64,000 bases of DNA from G965115915 sp965115915 (GTDB taxonomy: Bacteria > Pseudomonadota > Gammaproteobacteria > Eutrophobiales > Eutrophobiaceae). The notes under the pieces are model-generated. The model did not search any database. It was not told where the DNA came from and saw only the letters and a program-made list of their open reading frames with translations. Both the position numbers and the translations under genes were made by a program. Below are positions 61,634 through 64,000 of the stretch, piece after piece; the first letter of the stretch is position 1; the number at the start of each line of letters is the position of its first letter. The DNA lies in the NCBI GenBank assembly GCA_965115915.1, contig OZ220483.1, positions 310,001 through 374,000 on the forward strand. Reading direction: 5' to 3'.

Positions 61634-64000
61634 TCATACCGCGTCAACCACGATGTTGACCAGTCGTTTTGGCACGATGATGACGCGGCGGACGTTTCTG
61701 CCTGCGATGAATCGCTGTACATTACTGTTTTCACGGGCGGCGCATTCCAGTTCCTGTCGCGAAGCCTGGTGCGGGACAGTGATTCGGGCGCGTAGTTTGC
61801 CATTGACCTGCACTACTATCTGTAGTTCCTCGGTCGCCAGGGCGGCAGGGTTTGCCTGCGGCCAGCGTGCGTTTGCCACAGAGTCGGGATGTCCCAGTTC
61901 TGTCCACAGTATTTCGCACAGATGAGGCACGATCGGGGCGAGTAACAGGGTCACGACCTCCAGTCCTTCGCCCAGAATGGCCCGGTCATTGTCCGTTTCC
62001 GGTTCCATCCGCTGCAGATGGTTCACCAGTTCGATTACTGCGGCGATAGCGGTGTTGAACTTGTAGCGATGCCCGAGATCGTCGTCGACTTTGACAATGG
62101 TTTGATGGATCTTGCGCCATAGCGCCCGCTGTACATCATTCAGGCGCTGATAGTTCACTGTCCCGGTCTGCGTACACTCCGGCAGGTGCACAACGAACAG
62201 TCGCCACAGGCGTTTCAGGAAGCGATGTGCACCAGCGACCCCGGCATCCGACCATTCCAGATTTTGTTCTGGCGGCGCGGCGGACATGATGAACAGACGT
62301 ACCGTATCGGCGCCATAGCGATCTATCAGTCCCTGTGGGTCGACGGTATTGCCTCGGGACTTTGACATCTTCTGGCCGTCCTTCAACACCATACCCTGGG
62401 TTAACAGATTGCTGAATGGCTCATCTCCCTTCAGCAGTCCCAGGTCACGCATCAGTTTGTGAAACAATCGTGCATAAAGCAGATGGAGTACCGCATGTTC
62501 CACGCCGCCGATGTATTGATCTACCGGTAGCCAATAATCGGTGCGTTGGTCCAGCATGGCTTGGTCGTTATCTGGACAGCAGTAGCGTGCGTAATACCAG
62601 GATGACTCGAAAAAGGTGTCGAGGGTGTCGGATTCGCGTACCGTCTCCGACGCGCCGGAAACGCGAATAAAGTCTGACGGCATGCGCAGTGGTGAACCGA
62701 TGCCATCCAGTGCCACGTCCTCCGGCAGACGCACTGGCAGTTCGTGCTCTGGGACTGTCTGTATCGTGGGTTCTGTATCTCCGGTCGCATTGTCCGTATG
62801 CGTAACCGGAATCGGACAGCCCCAGTAGCGTTGGCGTGAAATGCCCCAGTCCCGCAGCCGGTAATTGACTTTGCGGCAACCATTGGCCTGTTGTTCCAGC
62901 TTTTTGCAGACGGCATTGAAGGCTTGTGCAAAGTCCATGCCGTCGAATGCCCCGGAGTTATAGCAAATACCATGCGCAGTGAAAGCGGTCTCGGAGACAT
63001 CTGCCGCTTCCTGGTCCGGCGAGCGTATTACCGGACGGATGGCTATTCCGTATTTGCGTGCAAATTCGTGGTCGCGCTGGTCGTGTGCCGGGACGGCCAT
63101 TATCGCGCCGGTGCCATAGTCCATCAGTACGAAATTGGCACAGTATATGGGCAACGGTTCCCCGGATAGCGGATGCCGTGCGCACAGGCCCAGATCCAGG
63201 CCGCGTTTTTCCATGGTCTCAAGGGCCGCCTCGCTGTTGCTGGAAAGTTGGCATTCTGCGATGAATTGCTTTAGCTCAGCGTTGTATTTTGCCACCTGTC
63301 GGCTTAGCGGATGCTCCGTGGCCACGGCACAGTATGTCATGCCCATGATGGTGTCCGGGCGGGTGGTGTATACCCGTAGTGGCGCATGGCCATCCACGCC
63401 GATGTCAAATTCCACTCCCTCGGAGCGCCCGATCCAGTTGCGCTGCATGGTGCGCACCGCTTCCGGCCAGCCGTGCAGACCTTCGAGTCCGGTCAGTAAT
63501 TCATCGGCGTAGGCGGTAATTTTCAAAAACCACTGTGGAATTCTGCGTTGTTCGACCATGGCACCGGAACGCCAGCCGCGACCGTCCACTACCTGCTCAT
63601 TGGCCAACACCGTTTGATCGACCGGGTCCCAGTTGACCAGTGCGGACTTTCGATATACCAGGCCGTGTTTGTACAGGTGGATGAAAAACCACTGTTCCCA
63701 GCGGTAGTAGGAGGGGTCGCAAGTCGTTAATTCGCGGCTCCAGTCATAGGCGAAACCCAGGCGTTGCAGTTGTGTACGCATGGAACGGATATTCTCTCGC
63801 GTCCATTGGGATGGTTTGCACCGGTTCTCGATAGCGGCGTTTTCCGCGGGCAAGCCGAAGGCGTCCCAGCCCATGGGTTGCAGGACGTTTTTGCCAAGCA
63901 TGCGTTGGTAGCGGCTGATGACATCGCCTATCGTGTAGTTGCGTACATGGCCCATATGCAGGCTGCCGCTGGGGTAGGGGAACATGCTGAGGCAATAGAA
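61634..64000 (-). CDS. leuS: Leucyl-tRNA synthetase, 5' end outside the window
   Basis: At least 788 residues. The frame continues through the right edge (FYCLSMFPYPSGSLHMGHVR), so roughly the first 40-50 residues are missing. Class I motifs: HMGH (the HIGH box) and KMSKS in DGQKMSKSRGNTVDP. The editing domain (CP1) is present around TTRPDTIMGMTYCAVATEHP. The C-terminal domain ends IVPKRLVNIVVDAV. It charges tRNA-Leu and edits mischarged products. Head of leuS-lptE-holA-proA-nadD-rsfS. Confidence 0.97.
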   Translation of the reverse strand, partial: FYCLSMFPYPSGSLHMGHVRNYTIGDVISRYQRMLGKNVLQPMGWDAFGLPAENAAIENRCKPSQWTRENIRSMRTQLQRLGFAYDWSRELTTCDPSYYRWEQWFFIHLYKHGLVYRKSALVNWDPVDQTVLANEQVVDGRGWRSGAMVEQRRIPQWFLKITAYADELLTGLEGLHGWPEAVRTMQRNWIGRSEGVEFDIGVDGHAPLRVYTTRPDTIMGMTYCAVATEHPLSRQVAKYNAELKQFIAECQLSSNSEAALETMEKRGLDLGLCARHPLSGEPLPIYCANFVLMDYGTGAIMAVPAHDQRDHEFARKYGIAIRPVIRSPDQEAADVSETAFTAHGICYNSGAFDGMDFAQAFNAVCKKLEQQANGCRKVNYRLRDWGISRQRYWGCPIPVTHTDNATGDTEPTIQTVPEHELPVRLPEDVALDGIGSPLRMPSDFIRVSGASETVRESDTLDTFFESSWYYARYCCPDNDQAMLDQRTDYWLPVDQYIGGVEHAVLHLLYARLFHKLMRDLGLLKGDEPFSNLLTQGMVLKDGQKMSKSRGNTVDPQGLIDRYGADTVRLFIMSAAPPEQNLEWSDAGVAGAHRFLKRLWRLFVVHLPECTQTGTVNYQRLNDVQRALWRKIHQTIVKVDDDLGHRYKFNTAIAAVIELVNHLQRMEPETDNDRAILGEGLEVVTLLLAPIVPHLCEILWTELGHPDSVANARWPQANPAALATEELQIVVQVNGKLRARITVPHQASRQELECAARENSNVQRFIAGRNVRRVIIVPKRLVNIVVDAV

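Overview
The window reads as a chromosome segment from a sulfur-oxidising gammaproteobacterium. Conserved neighbourhoods support this: yebC-ruvC-ruvA-ruvB-tolQ-tolR-tolA, uvrA-MFS-ssb, recA-recX near lysC-csrA, leuS-lptE-holA-proA-nadD-rsfS and mltB-rlpA-dacA. SoxY and SoxZ (thiosulfate oxidation), a pyrophosphate-dependent phosphofructokinase facing a membrane pyrophosphatase, and CysD/CysN fit a chemolithotroph of the Chromatiales or thiotrophic-symbiont kind. The species cannot be fixed from sequence reading alone. Several gene relics and dispersed repeats suggest a genome with active rearrangement.

Layout. Positions 1-6300 hold a type IVb pilus cluster in the order pilO-pilP-pilQ-pilR-pilS-pilV, as in the thin pilus of IncI1 plasmid R64, followed by a small exported protein of unknown function. 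From 6.6 to 11.9 kb lie yebC, the Holliday-junction genes ruvCAB and the envelope genes tolQRA. tolA carries a long 15-bp tandem repeat, and tolB and pal are absent. uvrA, an MFS transporter, ssb, pyk, lysC and csrA follow to 20.3 kb. An accessory stretch (20.3-23.2 kb) starts at a decayed tRNA 3' half and a strong terminator and holds an AT-rich tandem repeat, a complete Fic protein, a truncated second Fic gene and an orphan DNA methyltransferase. recX and recA come next, then a WYL-domain regulator of the BrxR/CapW type, a TonB-dependent receptor with a 25-bp tandem repeat upstream, a TadA-PncC fusion and pmbA.

From 31.5 to 51 kb are uvrD, a lone DctP-like lipoprotein, hemH, a Nudix hydrolase, cysDN, an unknown membrane protein with four CxxC motifs, a DUF1640-like coiled-coil protein, groESL (a sigma-32 promoter next to a CIRCE operator), bepA-soxY-soxZ, purC, the PPi-dependent phosphofructokinase and hppA. 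From 51 to 54 kb is a small accessory patch: a DUF1640 relic, a RES/Xre toxin-antitoxin pair whose toxin appears frameshifted, and an unknown gene. The window ends with mltB-rlpA-dacA converging on rsfS-nadD-proA-holA-lptE and leuS, which runs off the right edge.

Most notable: a family of structured intergenic repeats in three copies (about 6.5, 15.1 and 61.4 kb), each lying in the same direction as the gene it precedes; the TadA-PncC fusion; the chromosomal R64-like pilus with a non-shuffling PilV; a CysN whose C-terminal tail looks like a decayed APS kinase; and the dual heat-shock control of groESL.
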